DNA of 64,000 nucleotides from Polytrichum commune (lineage: Eukaryota; Streptophyta; Polytrichopsida; Polytrichales; Polytrichaceae), in contig OX485803.1 in assembly GCA_950295325.1 (NCBI GenBank), positions 22,878,001-22,942,000 of the forward strand. The letters run 5' to 3'. Position numbers and translations under genes: made by a program. The notes under the pieces are model-generated. The model was not told where the DNA came from and ran no database searches. It worked only from the letters and a program-made list of their open reading frames with translations. The stretch's first letter is position 1; each line of letters opens with the position of its first letter. Positions 45,580 through 57,849 of the stretch are shown here, in pieces.

Positions 45580-46032
45580 ACAAGGCAACATATTAGGCAG
45601 GAGGCCACTCTAACCCTAACCATGTCCATTCTACACTAGTGACCCTGATTATCATCAAGTTCCCAATGATAAGTGAAGTTCCCAAGTGAAAATGGATGTA
45701 TGGTAGATGTACATAACATAGATGAAAGGACTTTTAGCATTGACTACCTCTTTCATATGGAAAAACGGAGATTCGAAACGTCGTATTATCGAGTATCGTA
45801 GTCATATAAAAGAGGGAGTTTTGAACTAAGAAGTTTGGTCTCACAAAAATGTGTCGTAATATCGAGGGTGTCATATAAATGAGTGTCGTATTACCGAGGT
45901 TCGACTTTAGTCTTTGGAGTAACAATAGGGCCACCCACCTCGCTTCATTTATTGGCAAGACATGATAACGATCCTCACAGCATATCCACTCGTGCACCTT
46001 GTGTCATTCAATCACCCAACCTTCATCCACTA
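45580..46032. other. Short intergenic stretch
   Basis: Contains repeated 'cgtcgtattatcgag'-type phrases (45778-45905) that recur near 37995-38045, left of the chromovirus. No coding or clear terminal repeats. Confidence 0.35.
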
Positions 46033-46461
46033 AGGTAGAAATAATACCATAACCCGTGAAAATAAGGTGATTTAATCGCATTGAAGATCTGGTCTGACAA
46101 TCATGAGATAATTTTCCAAGATAGACGAGAAGGATTCATGAAGAATGCAAGTTGTTTCATATTTTTCTGCCCTATACAAAAAATGTTACAATTTTTTCAA
46201 AGTGGGAAGTTGTCCAGTCCCCTACTTGTTCACTAGATTCTCCCTACACCGAACACGGTAATCTGCATTTTCCATATATAACATCGCCTAAATCAGTTAC
46301 CTCATGAGTACATCAACACTTGACTCCCATTGGCTACGCTAAGTGTACACGCATTGAAGTTGATGTTGAATCATGATCGGTTTTAGAAATGGCACTTCAC
46401 CATTATGACGGCAGTCTAGTGCACGGCTAGAGGGTGGTTAACGGGTTATGGTATTCTACCT
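46033..46461. mobile_element. AGGTAGAAATACC-type MITE, copy 2 (429 bp)
   Basis: Termini AGGTAGAAATAATACCATAA and the complement of AGGTAGAATACCATAACCCG, flanked by TA on both sides. Very close in sequence and equal in length to 58792-59220. Confidence 0.88.
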
Positions 46462-48465
46462 TATACTAGGGTTCAAAATCTTCAAGCTACTCTATTGATC
46501 GAGAGCAAAAATTTGGACCCAAGGAGTTTCCATTAAGTAGGGTCCGGGTCCAAGGTATGCATAAATGAAGTGGCTTTAAACATCGTATCATTTTTTCACC
46601 AATTTTTGGTGATCTCCACTCAAGAGAATACTCATTATACTTTAAGAAAACACGCTTCGAGTTTGGGCCCAATCTTGAGTTTGGAAATAGGTCTATTAAG
46701 AGATGTTTAGGACCCCAGACTTCGATGTAGATCCACCTTACTATGTGTTTTTGGAATTTTAGGTGAAGTGTTTGATAATGTTATCAAGGGCCAATTGCAC
46801 ATAGGATGTTGCAAACCATGGCGGGTAAGAGCCCACTCGCACACAATGAATGTTGGATGTTTCAATAGGCTCTTGGCTAGTCTGGTTACTATAGTGCCCA
46901 CCCCGAGAGGGGTTAGTAGTCCTACACCACTAGTATTATGTCCTGAGGGCATAATACCAAGGGTGGGTCGAACGGGCATTCCAATCACGCTGATCACAGG
47001 GTCAGTGTTTCTTCTTTCTCTTGGATGTTTCAAAAGGTAGTCTCAAGTGTGCAGGTGTAATATTTATTTTAAGAAGTTGAACTTCTCAAAATTTTCAACA
47101 TTTGGGTAAAGTATGTGGTAGAAAGTTGTGACTCATGCACGAGGACGGGAAACCAATAAATTTGTCACCAACCACAAGCTAGAATTTGGACCATGAAGGT
47201 GAATGTGTCTTAATAATCATGGACACTCAAAATAAAGTGTAAGAGTTAGATTGTCATGACATTGGATGATAAATTGAGAATTGTCGGGCAAGGGAACAAC
47301 GGCGTTGGTGATGACGCCGTTGGTCTTGTTTTCTTTGCGGCACCAAATCTCATAGGCAATTTGACTACAACAAGAAGCATTGTAACTACAAAATTATCCA
47401 CTAGTCTCGCAACCCTTGGACCCACTTGCTTTGTGGGTTTTGGTGTGGAATCATATATATTTTCATGGGGGGGGGGGGTCTCAACTTTGGGTGATTTTTA
47501 GTTGCAATCATGTACCTTGAATTGAACACAAATCTAGAGTGTGGCGTTCACTAACTCCTTTGCAATTGAGGTGCCAAAGATTACTAGGTGAGTACATGGT
47601 CACTCTTCTTCATAAATACATATATGACTACATTTGAGTGGTATCTCACAAGGTTTGTTGTCGAGTGCGGATACCAAGCAAAACATGTGTTACAATGAGA
47701 TGGACTATGTGCTCATGACATAGACACATTTATATGTTTGAATATTTCACACGATTGCTAGGGCCTAGGTGTTCCCTCAAAGAGAATGAGGATCTCCGCT
47801 TTGACCTCGTATAACATTTGCACATTGATTCCATTATCATAACATGTATTGACAATCTTTGTGATTGCAATTTGCTAATTGGATGAGACAATTCCCAAGC
47901 TGATCCAGTGGTCAAAATCCTCTACGGAGTTGGCACTGCCCACGACAGGGCCACACACCTTGCATGTAAGCTACACTAACATGTGCAATTAAGTTACCCC
48001 ATACTAATTTATCGACATTCTGCACTATTTTGAATGTTTACTACCACGGTATCAAAACACATTATTATTATTATTATTATTATGGTCACTATATGGATGC
48101 ATAAAGAAAATCATACGTTTCTTGTGATTTGGCTTTAACCATAGGTAATTTGCAACCTTTTCACAGAGGGTAAACCTAAGGCTTGGGATTCGTGGAATAT
48201 GTGTAAACTCATCTGTCATGGATGAAGGGCTCCAACAACGAAAAAGTCCCCTACAAGATTGAAGGCTGGTTCATTCCGATTTGACTCCACTAGATTAATT
48301 TGGAACCTCTTATTCTATTCTAGAATCAAATTGTTTGGAAATAATCATTTACGTGTTATGGTATTATAATTCACTTCGTTTTCATATTCGCAATGGATGA
48401 GTTTAGGGTACACACCACAAAGCCCTAGCCGCAAACTTAATTGCACATACATGTCAATATACATA
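46462..48465. other. Intergenic, 2 kb
   Basis: No gene recognised. Open frames of 108 codons (46707-47033 -) and 90 codons (46768-47040 +) are antisense to each other. A G10 run lies near 47467-47476 and an (ATT)n tract at about 48062-48083. Confidence 0.4.
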
Positions 48466-48965
48466 GGGCCACTTCACACACGAGACCGAGAGCCCGTGAC
48501 CATCACACTTCAAGCACTCTCATTGGTGGATAAGGCAGAGCCGGTCCAAGTTTGCTTCACACTACGCTTGAGGGACTGACAGAGTATGTGAATGCAAGAT
48601 GCATGTAAAGTCTACATAGATTCCTACATGGCATCGAATGGATCATGTTTCACGGTCACTTGGACTATTTTCAAAAACCACCTCTTAGAGGTAGGCCATC
48701 CACAAAACCAGGAGACCATAGCACTCCGAACACTCACAACCGTTGGTTTATTCTATTGTATCACGTGTGAGGACCCGCATGAATAGAAAATCGTTGGAAT
48801 AGCATTTGGTTGAGGGCCCGGTCACATATGACTTCACACTACACTTGAGGGTCTGTGACCACACTACATGATTGTGGAGGTGCGTTGGGACGGCCTTTGG
48901 ACACTTTTCTTTTGGGCTCTCACAATTTCATGGTCACGGCTCTCAGCTTGTGTGTGAAGTGGCCC
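48466..48965 (-). mobile_element. Harbinger-like MITE (500 bp), inverted relative of 18899-19400
   Basis: Termini GGGCCACTTCACACACGAG and the complement of GGGCCACTTCACACACAAG, flanked by ATA on both sides (48463-48465, 48966-48968). Colinear with the 18.9-kb copy in reverse orientation. No coding frame. Confidence 0.85.
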
Positions 48966-50472
48966 ATAGATGATGCCTTAAGTTCCGGAATCATGGGATG
49001 GTGGGGTTGGTACAATGCAAGTCCTTTGTACTTTGGTTTTCCACCTTTTAGCCTTCCCAAGCAGACGGAGATTCGGGTGCTCTAATAAGTAATCATCATG
49101 CCCATCCGTTATGTTTGTCCGTTTGCAATGGCGGCCCACGGATAGGCAATTTAATTTGCTCAAGGATTTTGTAGCAAGCCCACTATCATGTAAGAAGCTA
49201 CTAAATTTGGTTATTAGTGTGGGTTCCTTTCGGAGGTACATGATGCTCCGTTTATTTTGAGTTCTTAATGTTTGCATTTGTTTTTAAGAATGTCTAGAAT
49301 TTGACGTAAACACCGTTGTCTTTTAATATGCAATTTGTGCTAAGATTGGGGGGAAAAATATATGATGTTTGCTCCATACTAGGGCAAGTTATAGCACCAC
49401 GTGAACAACGTTAGCCACACCAACGATCGATGAAGTTGAGCCAAATAAGTTACTTTGAAAATTCCCATTTGAATGATGCATGTACGTATTGCATCATTGT
49501 AAAAATTATATTACAAGGAAAAACTAGAAGAGTTTTTCAGTGGTTGTGTGTAATTCCAAACTCTTCTTTGAGTGTTTAGGAAGAATATAGATTACCTCAC
49601 AACCGATGATTTTTATTTCAAGTTATGAAAGGATGAGCATTGGCTATAATTATTGGAGTGATGGAGCCACATTTGGATGATTATACAAAATGCAATCATG
49701 TTTTATACACATTCATCTAAAAACTGGCAATCTCATTCATTTTTTATGATTTTAAGGAACATTTATGGTTATTTCATCCACATAAATCATGAAATTAAAT
49801 AAAAGTCCATATTCATATTAAGAATCACAAATCACCAACACATAGCGGGATCAAAAATCATTGCTTGCAACTTGGAGGAGGAGGGCTTGACGCTCTTTTC
49901 CCCATCCACACAAAGTTATCATCCATCTATTCATTCATCCATCATCCATCCACCCCCCCCCCCCCCAATAATTAATACACAGTGGAAGTTGGAAGTTGGC
50001 TTTGCAACTTGGGGCTAAATAACAAACATAAATGGGCTCTCCAAGTTTCAACGTCTCACCTTCTAGGGCACCCCCCCCCCCCCCACCCTTGTCCTTTCCT
50101 CCTTTTAGCCCTCCTACCAGAACCCCCCCTTGAAATCTAGGTAATGTGCATAATTTCCACTCCTCCAGGTTATTTCGTAGATCTCCCTCCAGCACCACCA
50201 TCTACCGATTCCGTCCACATTTATGTCACACTGAATCTAGGTGATGCGTACATCTACCACTCACCCTCCTCGCCTGACTCGTTGCCTTTTTTCCCGCCAT
50301 TATAATCGGCCCCACCTGACCTGTTTCCATATCTAGTACCCTACTACAGTCTCCATAAATCTACGTCCACGGAAGATGATAGTTACAGAATGAGTCTCAG
50401 GGGGAAGATGTGAATTGGAATCATGGTTTGGGAAGGATATGGTGGTAGATTCCATAGTTTCAGCTTAGCTTA
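48966..50472. other. Intergenic, long C-runs
   Basis: C-runs of about 14 bases lie at about 49952-49966 and 50071-50084, and a shorter one near 50121. An 88-codon antisense frame across them is Gly-rich only because of these runs. No gene called. Confidence 0.4.
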
Positions 50473-50623
50473 TAGCCCACCCACACTTACTGGTGTAAGC
50501 CACCAAAGAATGGTCAACATTGGTTGCATCTAGTGGTCATCACTGACCAAAATGGAGTTAAAAGTGGTCCCTCCTAGTAGGAGCCGTTCGCTGGTCGTTC
50601 ACACTTGTAAGTGTGGGCATGTT
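50473..50623. mobile_element. TAGCCCACCCACACTTAC MITE, short copy
   Basis: About 150 bp with inverted ends TAGCCCACCCACACTTACTG and the complement GTAAGTGTGGGC. Related to 51036-51307. Both left ends follow TTA. Confidence 0.6.
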
Positions 50624-51010
50624 ATTAGGTGACTTAGTAGGAACTTAAGGAGGTTTTTCATTGGTCAATTTTATTTCTCTACTACTAGTAAAGCCGACGG
50701 GGCTTGCAATGTTCCTTTCCTGTATAACACATCTACACATTTCGTTAGTCTAGTCACGAAGTCTACCTCAGGCCTACATTTCAGAATGCCCAACTCGTCA
50801 CGCTTTTCTTGCCAATATATTCGTTTCCCTGATCTGTGTGTAGATCTACGGTAGGGAAAGAGCTCAAGTAGGAAGGAATCTACTCAGTGCATAGATAATA
50901 ATGGGATGACAAGGCGTCGGGGGGGAGGCGGGTGGAGGTAATCTTGGTTTTGGGAGGATGTGGTGGTAGATTTGAACCCTTCGTCTTCATAAAGAAGCAA
51001 GGGGAGCTTT

Positions 51011-51232
51011 TTCATTCTCAACTCATGTTAACTTATAGCCCACCCACACTTACCGGTGCGGGCCACCAGTGAACTGTTCCTACCAACAAGGGCCACTTTT
51101 AAAGCTGGTTTAGCCAAGTGATTCATTCTCAACTCATGTTAACTTATCCCCCACCCACACTTACCGGTGCGGGTCACCAGTGAAATGTTCCTACCAACAA
51201 GGGCCACTCTTAAAGTTGGTTTAGCCAAGTGA
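51011..51232 (+). repeat. 111-bp direct tandem duplication at MITE end
   Basis: 51011-51121 and 51122-51232 are near-identical direct repeats starting 'ttcattctcaactcatg'. Each contains one copy of the left terminal repeat of the TAGCCCACCC MITE. Confidence 0.85.
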
Positions 51233-51307
51233 GAGTCATTGGATGCAACCAGTGTTGGTACTCACAAAGTTCACTAGTGGCCCGCACCAGTAAGTGTGGG
51301 TGGGCTA
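51036..51307. mobile_element. TAGCCCACCCACACTTAC MITE, longer copy
   Basis: The left end TAGCCCACCCACACTTACCG is present twice because of the 111-bp duplication. The right end is the complement ...CAGTAAGTGTGGGTGGGCTA. The inner motif GGGCCACCAGTGAA is also inverted at the right end. No coding frame. Confidence 0.7.
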
Positions 51308-51399
51308 TTGAGTTACTCTTTGGCATCATGTGTTTTGTTGGTGTTGCTCTTTTGTTGGTATTATCCTAAAGGGGGAGAGCAGACCCAGTAAGTACAGAT

Positions 51400-51604
51400 C
51401 AGAGCCCTACATTGGGTGCCCATACCCATACCCACCCATGCCCATGGGTTTTGGGTGGGCATGGGTGGGCATGACTGCGATATTATTGTTCATGGGTGGG
51501 CATGGGTTTGATATTATAATGGGTGGGCATGGGTGGGCATAGGTCACTGCTGATGGGCATGGTTTGGGCATGGGTGCAGTTAAAAAGGAAAATGTTGGGC
51601 TCTG
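51400..51604. mobile_element. hAT-type G-rich MITE (205 bp), 8-bp target duplication
   Basis: Begins CAGAGCCCTACATT and ends AATGTTGGGCTCTG (imperfect inverted ends). The flanking octamers are GTACAGAT (51392-51399) and GTACATAT (51605-51612), seven of eight identical. It is packed with TGGGCATGGG repeats, subterminal motifs often seen in plant hAT elements. An 8-bp duplication plus CAG termini indicate hAT. Confidence 0.85.
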
Positions 51605-52082
51605 GTACATATGAACCGATTGAGTTTGAAAAATAACCGATTTAAATTCAAGACTTTAGAAAAATCACTGATCCATTTAGAGCAATTCAACGAATATTCC
51701 TCAATCTAATAAAGAAAAACCAAAAGATGTCAACATGCAATCTATTGGTCTTGGAAACACAAAGGATCTCGGCCGATTATGCCCAAAAATCTCCATAGAC
51801 ACTTTGGGCCACACCTTGGGTTCTGCACCTTGCTTCACACCGCCCCAGGTTGCTGCTCGTCTCGGGCTCAGGAGACCGATCTCTCTTCATGCTTAATAAA
51901 GCTTACTAAGGCACACATGCATTATTCGGCTATTTATCTTTATTGGACACTTATTCTATTTGAGTGGCATGTGGTTAGGTGAGATCTAAGAACGGAACCC
52001 AACAAGACAACGTGCTCAAATTTTATCACCCATTCTAGATTTAATAGTCAACGCAATTGAGGAGGACCTAGGTATACAATTC
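51605..52082. repeat. Dispersed repeat 'tgaaccggttgagtttgag', copy a
   Basis: Matches 59222-59430 and 61208-61395 in its first about 220 bases (tgaaccgattgagtttgaaaaataacc ... cccaaaaatctcc). Its last about 150 bases match 60838-60990. Here the parts are contiguous; elsewhere they are split by other DNA. No terminal repeats identified. Confidence 0.6.
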
Positions 52083-52799
52083 GAGAATCAACACACATGT
52101 ATTTTTGATAATTATTACTATATCAAGGGATATCTCATTTTTGTTTGTTGATACTTCATCATAGATTTGTTAACGTATTTATATACACAATTTACTAGTG
52201 TAAATTTGATGAGTAGAAGTTGAAGAACATGAAAAAAAAAAAACAGATTAGCACCACATACCTTTATCTTAATGTCCTTTCCATGGGGGTTGTTCCGGAT
52301 ATATAAGTATGTGTTTGTCATGTTGCATGGCGCGTGGCAAATTTTTGTCTTGGCGGCAATTATTTTGCATGTGCATGAGCAATAGTGGTCAGTGGACATG
52401 CATGCATTTCAAGAGGGGCACTAGATCATTGTAAGTCGTGTGTATATTACATTCCTTTCACTTTATAGATCCAGTTCATTATGTTACATGACCACATGGC
52501 AAACCCACTCATTCCATATAAAAACTCTTCATGTGCAATCCAAACATAGGTTAGAGATTGTGCCCTTGTCTTGCCATGAACCGCAGATGAAGAGTTTTTC
52601 TTATGGAACGAGATAATCTTTAGTGAAACAAGAATTGAACGCTAAAAGTAGCCAATGTATGATAAATACTTATTCTTGAACTTGTTTTTGTTTTGGAACA
52701 CAGAAGGCACGTGACCACCTACATACTCATCCATCAAAGTAGAGAAAAAATTTCACGACCGGAAAACTATTCTTGAACTCTTTTGGGTTAGGAATTTTG
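52083..52799. other. Intergenic, includes SINE-like tail
   Basis: At 52702-52765 the sequence CACAGAAGGCACGTGACCAC...AAAGTAGAGAAAAAATTTCAC repeats the body of the SINE candidate near 33.1 kb. Nothing else recognised. Confidence 0.4.
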
Positions 52800-53025
52800 T
52801 GCAATTTTTTTTGAGCGCTGCTGCTGCACATGAACGAGGAAGTAGAAAGCCCACGAGTGGAAGCAGAAGAAAGGGCAGCCTTGGAAAGGAAATCGGGCAG
52901 CTCCAGTGGCGGGCAGTAAAAACATTATGTCGGGCAGGAAAAAAGTCTGTCGGGCAGGGGGGGAGAGAGGGCGCGAGCCCAGCCCCCTGACTGCACCTTA
53001 TTAGTGCCGAGGGCACGCCCTGGAA

Positions 53026-53033
53026 TGACGTCA
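53026..53033. promoter_or_regulatory. TGACGTCA palindrome (bZIP/CRE-type site)
   Basis: A perfect TGACGTCA in a locally GC-rich stretch (52800-53200) about 1.05 kb before the coding start of the cysteine-rich protein. Plant bZIP (TGA-type) factors bind this core. Its location just upstream of the presumed transcribed leader fits a promoter role. Confidence 0.55.
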
Positions 53034-53053
53034 CCTTCGCTACGAGCTCGTTG

Positions 53054-53076
53054 CTATGGAGTCGCATGCTCCATAG
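53054..53076. repeat. Short hairpin in presumed leader
   Basis: CTATGGAG (53054-53061) and CTCCATAG (53069-53076) are inverted across 7 bases, 20 bases after the TGACGTCA site. Confidence 0.7.
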
Positions 53077-53089
53077 ACGAACTAAGCTT

Positions 53090-54087
53090 AACTTACAAGC
53101 ACCTTGTAAAAGCGTCGGAGGCTCGGAGTACAGTTAGAGAGAGGGCTTCTCCTTGTTGATCATCTCCTCCCGTCGTGCACCTTGTCAAGTAGGTAAGTCA
53201 GGACGCGTAACGCGGTGTGGAGGACGTAGTTGTGGTGATATGTGATTGTAAGACTGTCGGGTTTTGATTCCGGAGTCGGTTAAAATCGTTTCTCGGTGGC
53301 GTTCCAATCTTGCGTGAGCAACGTAGTTTCTGGTTCTCTCTTGGAGTAGTAACGTCGCCATTTCTTGATTTCCGAGTTTATTCCCGGTTGAGATCGTGTC
53401 GTGAATAGGGATGTTCAGGGGTTCGGTATAGTGGTAGGGAGTAGCACCGGTCTACTCTGTTTGTTCCCCCACACTTTTCAACAGCTTGACTAGAATGTCA
53501 CATTTCTTTTCCGACACTTGAGCGCCGCTTAGTCTTCTGGATATGCTTAGAGACTCTCTCTAGGCAGTAGCCTCTCTTTTTGACACTTGAGTGCTGGTAG
53601 TGGTGCGTTTTTGTGCTGGTCTTTTGATCTCAGTTAGCAACACCATTTAGCAGCTCTCATAAGCGTGCACAGGTAACTCTATTTCTGCGCACTATTGTTT
53701 TAAGTAGATTTCACAGCGTTTGGCTTTGGAGACCTCTCTGTTAAAGCGAGCCCTCGCTGGTTGCATGGTTGGAATAAATGTCTTTGGCAGGAGCTTCGGA
53801 GTCGTCAACTTCTTTTCTCGTTAACACTCTGTTTTAGGCACTTGAGAGCGCGAGAGAGGCTGGTCACAGCTTAGGTAGAACTTTAGAGAAACACACACGG
53901 AGTATCTCCTCGAGGTAGAGGTCTCATTAACTAGAGGTCTCTTGTTAATGAGGGTTAAGTCTAGCCATGTAGCTTGATATGTGGTGTGTTGAGCATCAAG
54001 CTGTCCTGTTTCTAAGAATCTTGTATATCTGGCTTGATGTTGTAGGGAGGGAAACAGCAGGGTGCAACTCTTTTGCAAGTCGGAAGC
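53090..54087 (+). other. Probable 5' UTR and intron(s) of the cysteine-rich protein gene
   Basis: A good donor (aag-gtaagt type) lies at about 53193, and T-rich tracts ending in AG occur before 53632 and 54047. The presumed first exon is non-coding. Exact splice sites cannot be set without transcript data. Confidence 0.4.
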
Positions 54088-54525
54088 ATGGAGATTGACA
54101 TGGGAAGCCCGAACTCGGATATCAACGTGGTCTACTTGTCAAGCTACTTGGGGAAAGGGGAAGCTTCAGGACATCGATGTGACAATGCGTGCCAAGTTGA
54201 GCATGTATGGGCCAACTTGTACTGCTGCAAATCTACAAATGTGACGCATGTATGTGACAAGAATTGCGACCAGCGAGTGCTTTATGATCGACATACCACA
54301 CTGTGTAAAGTTAGCGGGAAATATTTCCCGTTGTCTTTGGGGGAGCAACAGGCCATCGCGGGGGTGCGCAGGAAACGTGAGGCTGAACATACGGAGACCT
54401 CCACTTTCAAGCGACGGCGAGACGGGTTTTGTAACCCTGCGACCCCTTTCACTTCACCATTCTTGAGGGGTTTTCCGGTGTTTGGTCGAGTTGGATATAG
54501 CGATAGCTTCATGGACATTCAATAG
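54088..54525 (+). CDS. Small cysteine-rich plant protein, function unknown
   Basis: 145 residues from the first ATG in frame. Residues 31-80 hold a spaced set of possible metal ligands: Cys31, Cys35, Cys46, Cys47, His54, Cys56, Cys60 and Cys73, within motifs THVCDKNCDQRVLYD and TLCKVSGKYFPLS. This layout recalls uncharacterised plant proteins carrying HxCDxxC...C, but I cannot name the family with confidence. It is followed by LGEQQAIAGVRRKRE and FKRRR, basic clusters that could be nuclear signals, and a short tail. There is no signal peptide or membrane segment. A zinc-binding nuclear protein is a reasonable inference, not shown. The coding part is a single exon. A TGACGTCA site and GC-rich leader lie upstream. 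Confidence 0.65.
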   Translation: MEIDMGSPNSDINVVYLSSYLGKGEASGHRCDNACQVEHVWANLYCCKSTNVTHVCDKNCDQRVLYDRHTTLCKVSGKYFPLSLGEQQAIAGVRRKREAEHTETSTFKRRRDGFCNPATPFTSPFLRGFPVFGRVGYSDSFMDIQ

Positions 54526-57500
54526 GTGAGATGCTTACTTTTCACGACCTCTTATCATCGCCTGTGCATGTTGGATGTTTTTAGTTTTCAGGCTATAATC
54601 GTACCTTTTCAAAGACATATTTTCCTTCTACGCATGGTGCTTCAGGCTGAACCATCACGTTTTTCATGTAGCTAGTTCTCCGTTAGTATGGTTATTGCAG
54701 TTGCATATTGTGCAACTTCTCACAAGTAGACTGCCAGGATTTGTTTCAGTCCTGTCATCATGCTGCTCTGTGTCAGGCAGTCATTGTGGATTTTTCTTCT
54801 CAAAATGTAATCTGGCGTAAGGTAGATAAGCCTAGTTGTAACAATGGGCCTGTAAACCGTCTTAGTATCCACTGTTACCCGCCACCTTGTAGAGTGCCTG
54901 TGTGAACGCGAGGGGCTGAGGTTTGCTGGACTATGCCCAGAAACCAGCTCGCTCAAAGGCCCCTAGTTGTTTCTAAAGAGCTCCTTCTTAAAATGATATT
55001 TCGATTATCCTGAGGCCACATACAATTTTCTCTGTGCTGAAACCTACATGGGTATGTTCGTCTTCATTTATCGAGTCACCTCAAACTTTCCACGATATAT
55101 TCAAGAGTTTCTAGCCACTGTTAGAACCGAAAAATGCTGGAAGTGGTGGTTTAAGGCTTCTCTACCTTATGCTGCCTCTTCACAGAGTACTTTGTGCACA
55201 CATGCACACTTGACATATCTTCTCATTTATATTGTACTATCTTGTCAGCTGAAAGGAAGATTTGTCAGAACTGTTGCAGTGACTTTGTCAGTAAACCTTA
55301 TAGGTATGATCGTACAAGTCACGGGGGCAAAAATTTGACTTGTCCATTGGCTTTTGTGGGGCTGCAGGTACGAGAAAGGCATCGAGAGTATGTGCACTAC
55401 GAGTAGGAACCTAACACAGGTGCTCTCGAGGGGCTATAAGGACTATAGTGTTCTCAGGGAGCCAATCTACAATCCATGATTTGGGAAGGTGGCGAAGCCC
55501 TTTTTCCACACGAAGCTAACACCATCAGTTTAAAAGGGAATATCAAAGGAGCATAGGGAGCTTAGCGGCTATCATCTTCCAAGGTTCTCGCATTTGTTTT
55601 CATTTTAGATGCTGGTCGCCCTGGCAGGCAGGATCTGTACAAAAAGACAATAGGAGTTCAATGACTCTACCGGCTAATTCTTTAGAGGCCATAGAGGATT
55701 TAGGCATTGACCATTTTATCATTACTTGCGATATCGGATTGTGTTTGCAAGAGGCATATCATTGCTTACTGCTCCAATCACCCTCTGGCCAGTGGTGAAC
55801 CGCACAGACCAACAAAATTGTATTACTCATAATTTTCATTTCCTTACAACAGTCTTGTGTTTGCTATTAGTAGGCTGACAATGTATCAATCTGGTTGTCA
55901 TAGTGCGTAGAATTGTGTGTATTCGAAGCCTTCATGTGCAGGCTGTGGAGTAATGGCAAGATAGCATGGCGACTTACTAATCTGTAGTTTCCTTGGTATG
56001 ATATAAGTCGAGAGGAAGGCTTGGCTGAAACTTGGATCCTCATTAGTAGTCCAAAGCTTACGACAGAATGATTGTCAACACAAATGCTTGAGGCTAGGTC
56101 ACGAAACATAGGATGTGTCTATCCATTCGTATGTAATGTACTCAGAGAACATTTGAAGATATGTATGGGTACAATTGTACTACAACTTCTAAATCACGTA
56201 CAAAAAAGTAGTAAATTATATTCACTTTCACGAAGAAGTAGTAGTAGTACTTCTAATAATGTTAAGATTAGAGTATTGCTATTTCATATTTATTAAAGTT
56301 GTGGTAGAGTGTGCAAGATGTGCTTAGGACAAGTTGAGACATCATAAGATTTAGACCATGTACTCAAGCAGGAGCTTCCCAAGTAACCAATTTAGCTCGT
56401 CTACCTTATGTGGGTGTGGAAACATGTGGTGCTATTTTTGTGTGATCTAACCTAGCGGCCCTGCTACATTGAGGTTGTTTGACTTTTGAACTCCAAAAGG
56501 CCCACCTATTCATTGTTGCTAATTGATTGTTCTTAAAAGTACCCACCCAACTTGAGAAGTGCACCTAACAATCTTGCAAGGAGAAATTTAGGTCATGAGA
56601 ATATATGTTGATTATGATGTTTTGATGTTTTTAAAAAATTATCCGGAACATCCTAAAAACCGTTGTAGGCATGTGTCCTTGTGTCAAATAGGTATTCAAT
56701 TTAAGGTCATTTGAGCCCAAGGTTCATAGTTTCCATCAACTTTCGAAATGGTGGACAATGGCCATGATCAAAAGGTTATGATCAAAATTGCGGAACCAAG
56801 GGCCTTGTCACACATGTTGGTTACAAGACCATAGTGGTTCTATAACTGGCACAGTGGGAAGTTGAAAAATGTAGGGTGTCGGTCTCAGAGGCCAAATCGG
56901 AGGAGCTTATCCCCGTTCGCACTACAACTTCAACCTACACGATGTCCATAGTTACATTGATGGATGACCCACCCAATTTTCATCCGGGCTCCGTCATTGT
57001 TGTTGGTGAGATGTTGTTTGCGACACCAAGCGCCCAATTTGTAATTGTTTTTTATTTTTAACTTTAAACATATTTGGACGCAATTGTTGGGATTCGTTGC
57101 TTTTATTGAACACATTATTTGCCATTCCTTTCTATGCCAATGATGTTGTAGACTTGCTTTTCAAATTAGGGGCATGTGTAAATAGACTCCTCAACAATGT
57201 ACATAATAAGCTTTGCATTTTCTCTAGCCTACATCTAAGACCAAATTTATGGTCTTTGGTTGAAGCAAGAGGAAATTCAATCAAAAGGGATTATACCTAA
57301 GCATGACCAAGTAGAGCTAACAAATGAATATGATTATCTTGGGTTGACTTGGCTACTTTGAGCCATCATGTAAAAAACTAACGAATTACAGGTATGGAAG
57401 TGGCTAGCTTAAACCTTTCTTACATGCAAGAGCCCCATGAGTTGTCTATCAAAAAGAGAAGCCATTGTGGAGCCATGTCATGTCTTCATCTGCCCCTGCC

Positions 57501-57849
57501 CCCTAAACATGGGGATTCTTTGATGCTTCTAGGATAGATAGGTGCAAGTCCCATTCGGTTTTTGTTTTAATTTGAAGGAGAAAGATGCTCCAAAATGTTT
57601 TTTGGAAGCTCGTAGAAGGTCATCAAGACTTGAAGAAAGAAACAAAGTTTCATACCTAGAGTGTGCTACCCATTGCCAAGATTAAGCCATCCTTAATATT
57701 GTGGGCAACACCGCTTGAGATAGCTTTCCTTCCCTTTAGGATGTAACGCAAGGTAGTCTCAAGTTGTTCTACTAGTTGATATTAGCCGGTACTTGCCAAA
57801 GGCCATTGAAGTATGATGCTCTAGCAAATTAGCCTTTTTGACCCATCTA
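54526..57849. other. 3' flank and intergenic DNA, 3.3 kb
   Basis: The first part is likely the 3' UTR. Between 55048 and 55406 two overlapping + frames (96 and 70 codons; one with CQNCCSDF) look mildly protein-like but have no recognisable family; a spliced downstream exon cannot be excluded. The rest is AT-rich with no gene seen. Confidence 0.35.

Noticed and set aside
46768-47040. 90-codon frame thought to be an organelle-derived fragment
   Set aside because: No match to a plastid or mitochondrial gene could be recognised by eye, and it is mirrored by an antisense frame.
55048-55406. Possible extra exon with CQNCCSDF
   Set aside because: Mildly protein-like, but with no clear splice pairing to the 145-aa gene and no known family; left as unassigned flank.
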